Shown here one piece after another: positions 35,782 to 43,262 of a stretch of 64,000 nt of DNA. How positions within the stretch are numbered: position 1 is the stretch's first letter; each line of letters begins with the position of its first letter. Below the pieces are notes generated by a model. It saw only the letters and a program-made list of their open reading frames with translations, did not search any database and was not told the DNA's origin. A program made the translations under genes and the position numbers. This stretch comes from an uncultured Bacteroidales bacterium (lineage in GTDB: Bacteria; Bacteroidota; Bacteroidia; Bacteroidales; Bacteroidaceae): NCBI GenBank assembly GCA_902768125.1, contig CACXKA010000004.1, positions 1-64,000 on the forward strand, read 5' to 3'.

Positions 35782-36609
35782 ATGAGATACTTTATATATT
35801 TATCCTATGATGGTGCCCGTTATCATGGTTGGCAGATACAGCCCAACGGCATCAGTGTGCAGGAGGTGCTCAACAAGGCACTCTCCACCCTACTGCGTGA
35901 ACCCATCGAAGTGACTGGGGCTGGAAGGACAGATGCTGGTGTGAATGCCTCCTTGATGGTTGCCCATTTTGACACAAACTGTCAACTGTCAACTGTCAAC
36001 TGTCAACTCTCTAACCGTCTCAACAGGTTCCTTCCTTCAGACATTGCCATCCATAAGATTGTGCCTGTGACAGAGGATGCCCATGCCCGTTTCTCTGCCA
36101 CTTCACGCACCTATCATTACTATATCATCACGGAGAAGTCACCCTTTGAGCCTTATGCCTACAGGTTCCCTCAGCCCCTTGATTTTGACAAGATGAATGA
36201 GGCAGCTCAGACCCTCTTTGACTACATTGACTTCACTTCCTTCTCCAAGCTCCACACAGATGTGAAGACCAACAACTGCCGCATCATGCATGCCCGTTGG
36301 GAACAGGTCTCCCCCATCAACCGAATGAGCAGCGAGGGCCATCATGCTTGCATGAATGGCCGAGTCGCGAGAGAGGAAGGCGTAGCCACCTGGGAGTTCA
36401 CCATCACAGCAGACAGGTTCCTCCGCAATATGGTGAGAGCCATTGTGGGCACCCTTTTAGATGTGGGTCGTGGGGTGCTGACCATTGACCAGTTCCGTGA
36501 GATCATTGAGAAGAAAGACCGTTGTTCTGCTGGCACATCTGTTCCTGGCAATGCCTTGTTCCTGGCAGACATCACCTATCCAGAATCCATTTTCCTTGAA
36601 CATGAATGA
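35782..36609 (+). CDS. truA: tRNA pseudouridine(38-40) synthase, with two in-frame insertions
   Basis: 275 residues. The catalytic Asp lies in [14 protein letters not shown], and the C-terminal [19 protein letters not shown] motif is intact. It modifies U38-40 in tRNA anticodon arms. Two segments look inserted: a 7-bp tandem array (AACTGTC, nt ~35980-36010) encoding [12 protein letters not shown] just after MVAHFD, and a ~26-residue stretch ([18 protein letters not shown], then VAREEGVA; nt ~36310-36390) containing a strong palindrome, between RWEQV and WEFTI. Both are in frame and at places where the family has loops, so the enzyme is probably active. Confidence 0.9.
   Translation: MRYFIYLSYDGARYHGWQIQPNGISVQEVLNKALSTLLREPIEVTGAGRTDAGVNASLMVAHFDTNCQLSTVNCQLSNRLNRFLPSDIAIHKIVPVTEDAHARFSATSRTYHYYIITEKSPFEPYAYRFPQPLDFDKMNEAAQTLFDYIDFTSFSKLHTDVKTNNCRIMHARWEQVSPINRMSSEGHHACMNGRVAREEGVATWEFTITADRFLRNMVRAIVGTLLDVGRGVLTIDQFREIIEKKDRCSAGTSVPGNALFLADITYPESIFLEHE
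35980..36010. repeat. Intragenic AACTGTC heptamer array in truA
   Basis: Four full tandem copies plus a partial copy (AACTGTC then AACTCTC). As 7 is not a multiple of 3, gain or loss of one or two units would shift the truA frame. Confidence 0.75.
36337..36361. repeat. Palindromic insertion in truA
   Basis: Inverted repeat GGCCATCATGC/GCATGAATGGCC with one bulge and a 2-nt loop, inside the second truA insertion. GGCGTAGCC just downstream (~36382) recurs in the truA-tfoX gap (~36628). Confidence 0.6.
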
Positions 36610-36663
36610 CCATGAACCTTCAGCTCGGCGTAGCCAATTATTCATGAATACAAAAATCCATTT

Positions 36664-36987
36664 ATGGCAAGTACACAAGATTTAGCACAATACATCGCTG
36701 ACCAATGTGCTGGTGCAGGCGAAATCACCCTCAAGAAGATGTTTGGGGAATATGGCATCTATTGTGATGGCAAGATATTTGGTCTCATCTGTGACGACAT
36801 GCTTTTCATCAAGCCCACAGAGGCAGGTCGTGCCATCCTTCACACCCTTGACCTCCGTCCTCCCTATCCCAGTGCCAAGGACCACTTCTACATTGCAGAG
36901 ATTGATGACCACGAATATCTCTCAGAACTGGTCCGTGTCACCTGCAAGGAACTCCCCATGCCCAAACCCAAGAAGAAGAAGAACTAA
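36664..36987 (+). CDS. TfoX N-terminal-domain protein
   Basis: 107 residues resembling the TfoX/Sxy N-terminal domain alone: LKKMFGEYGIYCDGKIFGLICDDMLFIKP, and the acidic PYPSAKDHFYIAEIDD segment, ending in a basic PKPKKKKN tail. No C-terminal TfoX domain. In proteobacteria TfoX regulates competence; that role should not be assumed here. Confidence 0.75.
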   Translation: MASTQDLAQYIADQCAGAGEITLKKMFGEYGIYCDGKIFGLICDDMLFIKPTEAGRAILHTLDLRPPYPSAKDHFYIAEIDDHEYLSELVRVTCKELPMPKPKKKKN

Positions 36988-37050
36988 ACCTCCAACCTCA
37001 TAGCTTAAACCTCATAGCTTAAACCTCAAATCTCAAATCTCAAATAAATA
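36988..37050. repeat. 7-bp repeat array (AACCTCA/AATCTCA)
   Basis: AACCTCATAGCTTA occurs twice (14-bp unit, two heptamers), followed by AACCTCA, AATCTCA, AATCTCA and AATAAAT. It fills the gap before the EamA gene. Confidence 0.6.
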
Positions 37051-37974
37051 ATGCTCTGGTTAGTATTAGCATTTCTCTCAGCCTTCCTCCTTGGCTTCTA
37101 CGACGTCTTCAAGAAGAAGTCGCTGAAGGCAAATGCAGTCATTCCTGTGTTGCTGCTCAACACCCTCTTCTCCTCCCTCATCTTCCTGCCCTTCATCATC
37201 CTCTCCGCACAAGGACACATCAGTGAGGACAGCCTCTTCTACACACACCAGTATGGGTGGGCAGAACACAAATACATCCTCCTCAAGTCCGTCATTGTGC
37301 TCAGCAGCTGGCTCTTTGCCTACTTCGGACTGAAACACCTGCCCATCACCATTGTGGGTCCCATCAATGCCACCCGTCCAGTGATGGTGCTCATTGGAGC
37401 CCTCACCTTCTTCTCAGAGAGGCTCAACCTCTGGCAGTGGATAGGTGTCATCATCGCCATGATAGGACTCTACATGCTCTCCCGTTCCAGCAAGAAAGAG
37501 GGCATAGACTTCAAGCACAACAAATGGATCATCTTCGTGGTGCTTGCCAATGTGTTGGGAGCCATCTCAGGACTTTATGACAAGTTCCTCATGGCATCTC
37601 CAGCCAATGGAGGTGTGGGACTTGACAAGTTGGCGGTGCAGTCATGGTACAACATCTACCAGTTCTTCATGATGCTCACCATGCTCTTCCTCCTCTGGTG
37701 GCCCACTCACAAGAAGACCACCCCTTTCCGTTGGGACTGGTGCATCATCCTCATCAGCATCTTCCTCTCAGCAGCCGACTTTGCCTACTTCTATGCCCTG
37801 GGACTGGATGGAGCCATGATTTCCATTGTCTCCATGGTGCGCAGAGGCAGTGTCATAGTCAGCTTCCTCTTTGGAGCCATGGTCTTTCATGAGAAGAACC
37901 TCAAGTCCAAACTCCTCGACCTCCTGCTGGTGTTACTCTCCATGTTTTTCTTATTCATAGGTAGTCATAGCTGA
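37051..37974 (+). CDS. EamA/DMT-family transporter
   Basis: 307 residues with ~10 membrane spans in two EamA halves (LLVFLAFLSAFLLGFYDVFKKKSL-like start; GPINATRPVMVLIGALTFFSERLNLWQWIGVIIAMIGLYML; then SMVRRGSVIVSFLFGAMVFHEKNL). Metabolite or drug exporter of unknown substrate. Confidence 0.85.
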   Translation: MLWLVLAFLSAFLLGFYDVFKKKSLKANAVIPVLLLNTLFSSLIFLPFIILSAQGHISEDSLFYTHQYGWAEHKYILLKSVIVLSSWLFAYFGLKHLPITIVGPINATRPVMVLIGALTFFSERLNLWQWIGVIIAMIGLYMLSRSSKKEGIDFKHNKWIIFVVLANVLGAISGLYDKFLMASPANGGVGLDKLAVQSWYNIYQFFMMLTMLFLLWWPTHKKTTPFRWDWCIILISIFLSAADFAYFYALGLDGAMISIVSMVRRGSVIVSFLFGAMVFHEKNLKSKLLDLLLVLLSMFFLFIGSHS

Positions 37975-38036
37975 AAACAAACGAACATCGGGGGGACTCA
38001 CAGCAAAAAAAGCATTGAATGTTTTTCAACGTATTT

Positions 38037-38258
38037 CTTGCAATCCTGAGATTATTTTCGTATCTTTGCAAAAGAATTCACGTTAGTTCTACTTCTCCTT
38101 GAAAAAGGAAAAAACAAACAAATCAAGGTTTTTGCCGACCGCACCCACATATAAGGGCGGACGCTCGTAGATATGTGGGCGCCCGCTCTTATTCATACGA
38201 CCGACCGCCCACACCTGGTTACACCTAGCCTCTCTCCCTGTTATCTAGGGGGCTTTTC
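38037..38258 (+). ncRNA. Candidate structured transcript without ORF
   Basis: A good promoter (CTTG 38037-38040, 20 bp, TATCTTTG 38061-38068) precedes ~185 bp with no plausible ORF. Visible structure: a TCCTT-GAAA-AAGGA hairpin at ~38096-38109; a perfect CCCACATAT/ATATGTGGG stem enclosing AAGGGCGG...; an AGCCTCT/GGGGGCT stem (38227-38254) followed by TTTT as a weak terminator. GACCGC(A)CCCACA occurs twice. It could be a small RNA or a palindromic intergenic repeat; it does not match 6S, SRP or RNase P RNA as I know them. Confidence 0.35.
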
Positions 38259-38294
38259 CCTGTTTGCCCTCGTCTCTTCCCCTTATCCCCTCTT

Positions 38295-38849
38295 TTAAAT
38301 AAATTCCCAGTATCCATTACGTCTACCGTTTACTCGCTTTACAATCAGCTTCTCTTGAAGCACAACAGTTATCGACTTCACGGTTCGTTCAGACTTTCCT
38401 ATAGCTGTGGCGATTTCCTTTTGAGTGGCTGAGGGATTCTCGTGCATGATACGAAGCACCGCCACCTCTTCTAAAGTGCAATTTTTGCACTTTGGAGGCA
38501 GTTCGTCGCCCAATTTTGCACTTTGGGTTGGTTTATTTGCACTTTGAACAGATGTATCATCAGCCACCTTTTCCCAATCTACATGCATGATTCTGTTCCT
38601 CAGGTCGTGTTCCTCGCCCAGCAACATGCTACGGAAGAATCGCTCCAAATAGAGCGTTGTCTCTGAAATGCCAGCAATCAGGTCACTATAGTTGGCACGC
38701 ACCAACGCATTACGGAAATACCAGGAATTCTCGGCAAACACATCATTCACCACATTAAATCCCAGTGTACGCAGATACTTGATCATGAACACCGCCGTGC
38801 ATTCTGCAAAGCCCATCTTGATTCTGCCATCTATCGTGAGAAGATACAA
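38295..38849 (-). pseudogene. 5'-truncated Fic-family protein
   Basis: The frame contains the C-terminal part of a Fic protein (TAVFMIKYLRTLGFNVVNDVF, then NSWYFRNALVRANYSDL, FFRSMLLGEEHDLRNRIMHVD) and a winged-helix tail (ATQKEIATAIGKSERTVKSI). The sequence upstream of TAVF should be the catalytic HPFxxGNGRT motif but is unrelated (the antisense of the neighbouring four-helix fragment). The N-terminal ~150-200 residues including the catalytic His are missing, so no AMP transfer is expected. Confidence 0.75.
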
Positions 38850-39188
38850 GAACGTTCAGATGAGACCATTGCCAATATTGCCATCACGCTGATTCATCAA
38901 TGTGATGTGCTCATCAAAGGACTCATCGAATGGAAGAAGAAAGACTTCTTGGAGAAGGGCGGCATCAAGGAGGAAATGTACAAGGCAAGAAAGGACTGGC
39001 AAAAGAGGAATGGAGCATGGGGAGCTATTCCTTATGAGGGACATGGATATGGTAAGGGAGGAAGTAATGGGAGTAGTGATGGGCATTGTGGGGTTAATGG
39101 GGTTAGTGGGAATCAGCCCACGCAACCCAAGCAGCCTATTCAGCCCAAGCAGCCTATAACAACTAATCAGCCCAACAAAAAAGACTGA
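38829..39188 (+). pseudogene. 5'-truncated four-helix-bundle-suffix protein
   Basis: On the plus strand, directly adjoining the truncated Fic gene: REKIQERSDETIANIAITLI ... DFLEKGGIKEEMYKARKDW matches the C-terminal part of four-helix-bundle suffix proteins. No ATG precedes the homology, and the first possible start (GTG 38907) would remove two helices. The tail (PTQPKQPIQPKQPI) comes from a CAGCCCAAG-type repeat. Confidence 0.6.
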
Positions 39189-39197
39189 CATCCCCTT

Positions 39198-40508
39198 TTA
39201 GAACAAGATTTTCCAGGAGGAGCTGATGCTGTAGCGGTTTTTCATGTAGGAGGAGAAGGTGTGGTAGTAGTCGCAGGTGAAGCCCCAGGCATAGTTGTGG
39301 GAGTCAAGACATTCGTAGGTGACGCCCATGCCTAACTCAAACTTGGTCTCATCTGAAATGGTGTAGGTCTTGGTGCCATCAGTGAAAGTGTCACCTTCCA
39401 CCATGCGGACTCCTGCAAAGGCACGAGTGGAAAGTCTCTGACCCAGGGTGAAGGGATAAGAGAATTTGCTGCCAAGGTTAAAGTGGTAGAGGTTGAGATG
39501 ACCTCCTGTGAAGACATTCTTGGTGTCATAGACCTTGGCTTGGACATCTGCCACACGGGTCAACAGTTCCACTGCCACCTTGGAGGTGACAAACCAACTG
39601 ACATCGGCTCCTGCTGAGACTGCTGCCCCTGTCTTGATGCGGGCATCTGGCACATGAATGGTGCGGTCACCTATCTCTGTACCCATGATGAAGGTGAGGC
39701 CTGAGGGTTTGTCATTGAACTTCATCAGGCGAATCACATCTCTCTTTCTCAACTCTGGCTTGTTGATGCCTTTCTCCCCAAATATCTTGTCGGTGAGGAA
39801 ATAAGCGAGGTTGGTGCTCATCACACCAATGCCTGCACCCATATAGAGGTCGTTCATCCAATGTTTGTTGTGATGGATGCGTAACAGCTCTGTTCCTGCT
39901 GCTGTAGTGAAGCCTCCCAACGTGATCCAAGGAGAGATGTAGCCATACTCACGACTCAGGATGGTGGCTGAGGCAAAGGCAAAACTGGTATGTCCTGAAG
40001 GGAAGGACTGTAGGTTGCTCTGGTCTGGTCGCCCTTCATGGATGGTGTGTTTCAGGAGTTCTGTGGTTCCAAAGGAAATACCCAGTGCCATGGCATTGGC
40101 TGTGAGCATGCGTTCTGTCTTGGAACGGCTCTTCACCCCTGCTGCCTTCAATGCCCAGTTTGCCAACAATGGCACACCTGCCACTCCATAGTCGGTCCAG
40201 TTGCAGGCATCCCCCTTGGGCTGGAAATGGGCTGGGTGGGTGATGAAGTCATGGTCTGTCCATGAGAGCAGCAATCCCCTGACAAAATGCAAGGCACCAT
40301 CGGAACTGAAGGACATCTCCTTCTTCAGACGGGTGGCATTGTAGGACTGAATCACCTCTTCCACTTTCTTCTCTTTCTCCTGACGCTCATACTCAGCTAT
40401 GATGGAATCCACCTCCATGACAAAGGCTGAGTCAGTCGGCTCTATCTGGGCAATGGCTCCAGAGAGAGGGACAAACAAGCAGATGAAAAGAAACAGGAGA
40501 CGAGACAC
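39198..40508 (-). CDS. PAP2-family phosphatase with C-terminal beta-barrel-like domain
   Basis: 436 residues. Signal peptide (LLFLFICLFVPLSGAIAQ), a PAP2 domain with all three motifs in order (KHTIHEGRPD, SFPSGHTSF, RIHHNKHWMNDLYMG), then from ~residue 265 a beta-strand-rich segment ending in an aromatic residue (ISSSWKILF), as in outer-membrane barrels. Dephosphorylation of a lipid such as undecaprenyl or lipid-A phosphate in the periplasm is plausible. The added barrel suggests outer-membrane placement. Confidence 0.8.
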   Translation of the reverse strand: MSRLLFLFICLFVPLSGAIAQIEPTDSAFVMEVDSIIAEYERQEKEKKVEEVIQSYNATRLKKEMSFSSDGALHFVRGLLLSWTDHDFITHPAHFQPKGDACNWTDYGVAGVPLLANWALKAAGVKSRSKTERMLTANAMALGISFGTTELLKHTIHEGRPDQSNLQSFPSGHTSFAFASATILSREYGYISPWITLGGFTTAAGTELLRIHHNKHWMNDLYMGAGIGVMSTNLAYFLTDKIFGEKGINKPELRKRDVIRLMKFNDKPSGLTFIMGTEIGDRTIHVPDARIKTGAAVSAGADVSWFVTSKVAVELLTRVADVQAKVYDTKNVFTGGHLNLYHFNLGSKFSYPFTLGQRLSTRAFAGVRMVEGDTFTDGTKTYTISDETKFELGMGVTYECLDSHNYAWGFTCDYYHTFSSYMKNRYSISSSWKILF

Positions 40509-40514
40509 GGGTGG

Positions 40515-40588
40515 GAGGGTTTGAGGTTTGAGTTTTGAGATTTGAGGTTTGAGTTTTGGGGTTTGAGTTTTGGGGTTTGAGATTTAAA
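40515..40588. repeat. Ten-copy 7-bp repeat array (GGTTTGA/GTTTTGG)
   Basis: The longest array in the window: about ten contiguous heptamers upstream of the PAP2 start, words GGTTTGA, GTTTTGA, GATTTGA and GTTTTGG. Confidence 0.75.
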
Positions 40589-40596
40589 ATAAAAAA

Positions 40597-40647
40597 AGTG
40601 AACAATGAAAAATCTACATCATGATGAATAGATTCTCACTGTTCACT
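40597..40647. repeat. Inverted-repeat hairpin
   Basis: Left arm 40597-40616 and right arm 40629-40647 are near-complementary, one base differing in length. The left arm ends with TGAAAAATCTA, as does the 33-bp inverted repeat at 56973-57067, so the two may be one family. It lies 30 bp after the fba stop (minus strand). Confidence 0.6.
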
Positions 40648-40676
40648 CCCCTGTTTTTATTAAAAACTAATTGTCA

Positions 40677-41675
40677 TTACTGAGCGAGCTTGCCGTCAGA
40701 GCCAAGCACATTCACAATCTTGTGGATGTACATCTTCTTCATGTTCTCACGAGCAGGCTTCAAATACTGACGTGGGTCAAAGTCACCAGGATGCTCAGCA
40801 AGGTGCTTACGCACAGCTGCAGTCATGGCAAGACGAGAGTCAGAGTCAATGTTGATCTTGCAAACAGCAGACTTAGCAGCCTTGCGGAGTTGCTCTTCTG
40901 GGATACCAATAGCTGCCTCGAGCTTGCCACCATACTTGTTGATAGTCTCAACCTCTTCCATAGGAACTGAAGAAGAACCATGGAGAACGATTGGGAAGCC
41001 AGGAAGCTTCTTCTCAATCTCAGCGAGGATGTCAAATGCCAATGGTGGTGGAACAAGAACACCATTCACGAGTGTGCACTGCTCTGGAGTGAACTTATGA
41101 GCACCGTGAGAAGTACCAATAGAGATAGCAAGAGAGTCGCAACCAGTACGAGTAGCAAAGTCAATCACCTCTTCTGGCTTAGTGTAGTGAGACTCAGCTG
41201 CAGAAACCTCATCCTCAACACCTGCGAGGACACCCAGCTCTGCCTCAACAGTCACATCAAACTGGTGAGCATAGTCAACCACCTTCTTAGCGAGAGCCAC
41301 GTTCTCCTCATATGGGAGGTGAGAACCGTCAATCATCACAGAAGAGAAACCATTGTCGATACAGTCCTTGCAGAGTTCAAAGCTGTCACCATGGTCAAGG
41401 TGAAGCACGATTTCAGGATGCTCACAACCGAGTTCCTTAGCATATTCCACAGCACCCTTAGCCAGGTTGCGGAGGATAGTGCCATTGGCATAGTTGCGTG
41501 CGCCCTTAGACACCTGCATGATGACAGGAGACTTAGTTTCCACTGCAGCCATCACGATAGCCTGCATCTGTTCCATTGTGTTGAAGTTGAAAGCTGGGAT
41601 AGCGTAGCCACCTGCAACAGCTCTCTTAAACATCTCGCGAGTGTTCACGAGACCAAGTTCTTTGTAGCTAATCAT
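40677..41675 (-). CDS. fba: Class II fructose-bisphosphate aldolase
   Basis: 332 residues. Zinc-site and catalytic motifs: VLHLDHGDSFELCKDCIDNGFSSVMIDGSHLPYEEN, VEAELGVLAGVEDEV, and the second zinc His region ISIGTSHGAHKF, then IVLHGSSSVP. Glycolysis/gluconeogenesis. A long untranslated leader (~50 nt) follows a -7 box directly adjoined by a heptamer array. Confidence 0.95.
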   Translation of the reverse strand: MISYKELGLVNTREMFKRAVAGGYAIPAFNFNTMEQMQAIVMAAVETKSPVIMQVSKGARNYANGTILRNLAKGAVEYAKELGCEHPEIVLHLDHGDSFELCKDCIDNGFSSVMIDGSHLPYEENVALAKKVVDYAHQFDVTVEAELGVLAGVEDEVSAAESHYTKPEEVIDFATRTGCDSLAISIGTSHGAHKFTPEQCTLVNGVLVPPPLAFDILAEIEKKLPGFPIVLHGSSSVPMEEVETINKYGGKLEAAIGIPEEQLRKAAKSAVCKINIDSDSRLAMTAAVRKHLAEHPGDFDPRQYLKPARENMKKMYIHKIVNVLGSDGKLAQ

Positions 41676-41731
41676 AACTTGAATCGTATTATTATGAATA
41701 AATAAAATTTGTGTTCCCTTGAAAACGAGTG

Positions 41732-41781
41732 CAAAGGTACAAAAAAGTTTAGAGTTTAGAGTTTAGAGTTCAGAGTTTTTT
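41732..41781 (-). promoter_or_regulatory. fba promoter with adjoining heptamer array
   Basis: Minus-strand TACCTTTG at 41739-41732. Immediately upstream (41747-41781) lies GTTTAGA three times, GTTCAGA and GTTTTTT, occupying the -33 region; no TTTG-like -33 box. Confidence 0.65.
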
Positions 41782-41832
41782 TCTTTTTGGTGGCACTTTT
41801 TCATGGAAAAGAGAAAAAATCCCCCTTTTTGT

Positions 41833-41863
41833 TTTGTCCGTTTGATAAAAAGTCGTACCTTTG
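41833..41863 (+). promoter_or_regulatory. rpmE2 promoter
   Basis: TTTG (41833-41836), 19 bp, TACCTTTG (41856-41863), 70 bp before ATG 41934, leaving a ~60-nt leader. Confidence 0.75.
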
Positions 41864-41933
41864 CACCGCTTTTAGAAAATAATTATTTGTTACACCAGCA
41901 GTATTATATTGACTGTATAAAACAAAAAAGAAA

Positions 41934-42188
41934 ATGAAACAAGGTATTCACCCAGACAACTATCGCCCAGTGATCTTCAAGGACATGTCAAACGGCGATA
42001 TGTTCCTGTCACGCTCAACAGCTAAGTCTAATGAGACTGAAGTGTTTGAGGGTCAGGAATATCCACTTATCAAGATTGAAATCTCTTCTACTTCTCACCC
42101 ATTCTACACAGGTAAGGCTAAGCTTGTTGACACCGCTGGTCGTGTTGATAAGTTCATGAACCGCTGGGCTGTGATGAAGAAGAAGTAA
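41934..42188 (+). CDS. rpmE2: 50S ribosomal protein L31 type B
   Basis: 84 residues: [29 protein letters not shown] ... [20 protein letters not shown]. It lacks the CxxC zinc motif of type A L31, so it is the zinc-independent form. A terminator follows 20 bp after the stop. Confidence 0.95.
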   Translation: MKQGIHPDNYRPVIFKDMSNGDMFLSRSTAKSNETEVFEGQEYPLIKIEISSTSHPFYTGKAKLVDTAGRVDKFMNRWAVMKKK

Positions 42189-42209
42189 AAAGACACTTCA
42201 ACATAGCAC

Positions 42210-42243
42210 AAAGGAGACTTCACCAACGTGAGGTCTCCTTTTA
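42210..42243 (+). terminator. rpmE2 terminator
   Basis: Stem AAAGGAGAC/GGTCTCCTTT with inner TTCAC/GTGA pairing and T-tail. Confidence 0.8.
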
Positions 42244-42275
42244 TATTATATAATGTGTAAGTCTGAAACTTGGAT

Positions 42276-43262
42276 TCACCTTCCCATCAATTCCCTCAGA
42301 CGGAAATACAGGTCTTCCCAGAAACTGAAGGTGGAATAGCTGCGGAAGGGATAATAGCCCAACTTTCCCTTGAGTGACCAAGGAAGTCGCTGTGGTTCGA
42401 TGGTCTGCAGCATCTGGGCAAACAGTTCCTGTATCTGCTGATGTTCCTCTGCCTGGAAGGCTTCACGATGAAGTCTGTAATACCAGTAGCAATCCACCAG
42501 ATTGAGCCAGCGATGTTGTTCATAGAAGTCCAGGACACTCTCCTTGTCAGTCAGAGGCAGGGCTTCCAACTGCCGTTTCATGGATAGGTTGGCAGGCATA
42601 TAGTCAAACCGACGGATGGTGCAGGCTGTGGTCATGGAGTCAGGATGTTGACGATAGTAGTAACGTCCTTCACAACTCACCACCTTGTCTGAATGCAAGT
42701 AGTGCAAACGAGTGGTGTTGTCATCACTGTAGAGTCGGCAACTGTCATCATAAGGGAAACGCTTGTAGAGGTCAGCAGTTGCCACATACAACCCATGCAA
42801 AGCCCAGTCAAGACTCAATCGGAAAGCCTCTTTCCCACTCCACTCTGTCTTGGATGTCCGCAAGGGATACAAATCCTCATGCCCATCTTCTGCATGGTGC
42901 ATCACCAATTTCAGCAACACACAAGAAGCAGCAATTTCTTCCAAAGCGTTATAGGCCAGTTCCAAAGTGTCTGGAGCAAACCAGTCGTCAGCATCCAACA
43001 TGGCAACATACTTTCCCCTCACAAACTGAATGCCCAAGTTACGAGCCTTTGCCTGACCACTATTGACAGGAGTGTGAAGTACCTGAAAACGTGAGTCTGC
43101 CTGTGCATATTCCTGCAAGATGGCAGAGGAAGCATCGGTGGAACAGTCATCAATGCAAATGAACTGGCAATCAGTCAAAGTCTGGTTCTTCAAGGAATCC
43201 AGACACTGACGCAGATATTTCTCTGCATTGTACACTGCTGTCAACACCGTCACTTTCGCCAT
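42276..43262 (-). CDS. Family 2 glycosyltransferase
   Basis: About 328 residues from MAKVTVLTAVYNAEKYLRQCLDSL. GT-A fold: nucleotide-binding IDDCSTDASSAIL, DxD region AMLDADDWFAPDTLE. Cytosolic, probably capsular or exopolysaccharide synthesis. The frame extends to 43367, inside the flippase gene; ATG 43262 overlaps the flippase end by 13 bp, so the two are translationally coupled. Confidence 0.85.
   Translation of the reverse strand: MAKVTVLTAVYNAEKYLRQCLDSLKNQTLTDCQFICIDDCSTDASSAILQEYAQADSRFQVLHTPVNSGQAKARNLGIQFVRGKYVAMLDADDWFAPDTLELAYNALEEIAASCVLLKLVMHHAEDGHEDLYPLRTSKTEWSGKEAFRLSLDWALHGLYVATADLYKRFPYDDSCRLYSDDNTTRLHYLHSDKVVSCEGRYYYRQHPDSMTTACTIRRFDYMPANLSMKRQLEALPLTDKESVLDFYEQHRWLNLVDCYWYYRLHREAFQAEEHQQIQELFAQMLQTIEPQRLPWSLKGKLGYYPFRSYSTFSFWEDLYFRLRELMGR

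Noticed and set aside
38061..38258. 6S RNA, SRP RNA or RNase P RNA
   Set aside because: Length is near that of 6S RNA, but the rod-like fold with central bubble is not visible and none of the conserved SRP or RNase P cores occur.
38907..39188. Intact small gene starting at GTG 38907
   Set aside because: The four-helix homology continues upstream of the GTG in the same frame, so this is a truncated remnant rather than a complete gene.
40515..40588. Tandem short repeats as a CRISPR array
   Set aside because: Units are 7 bp, contiguous and without unique spacers; no cas genes nearby.
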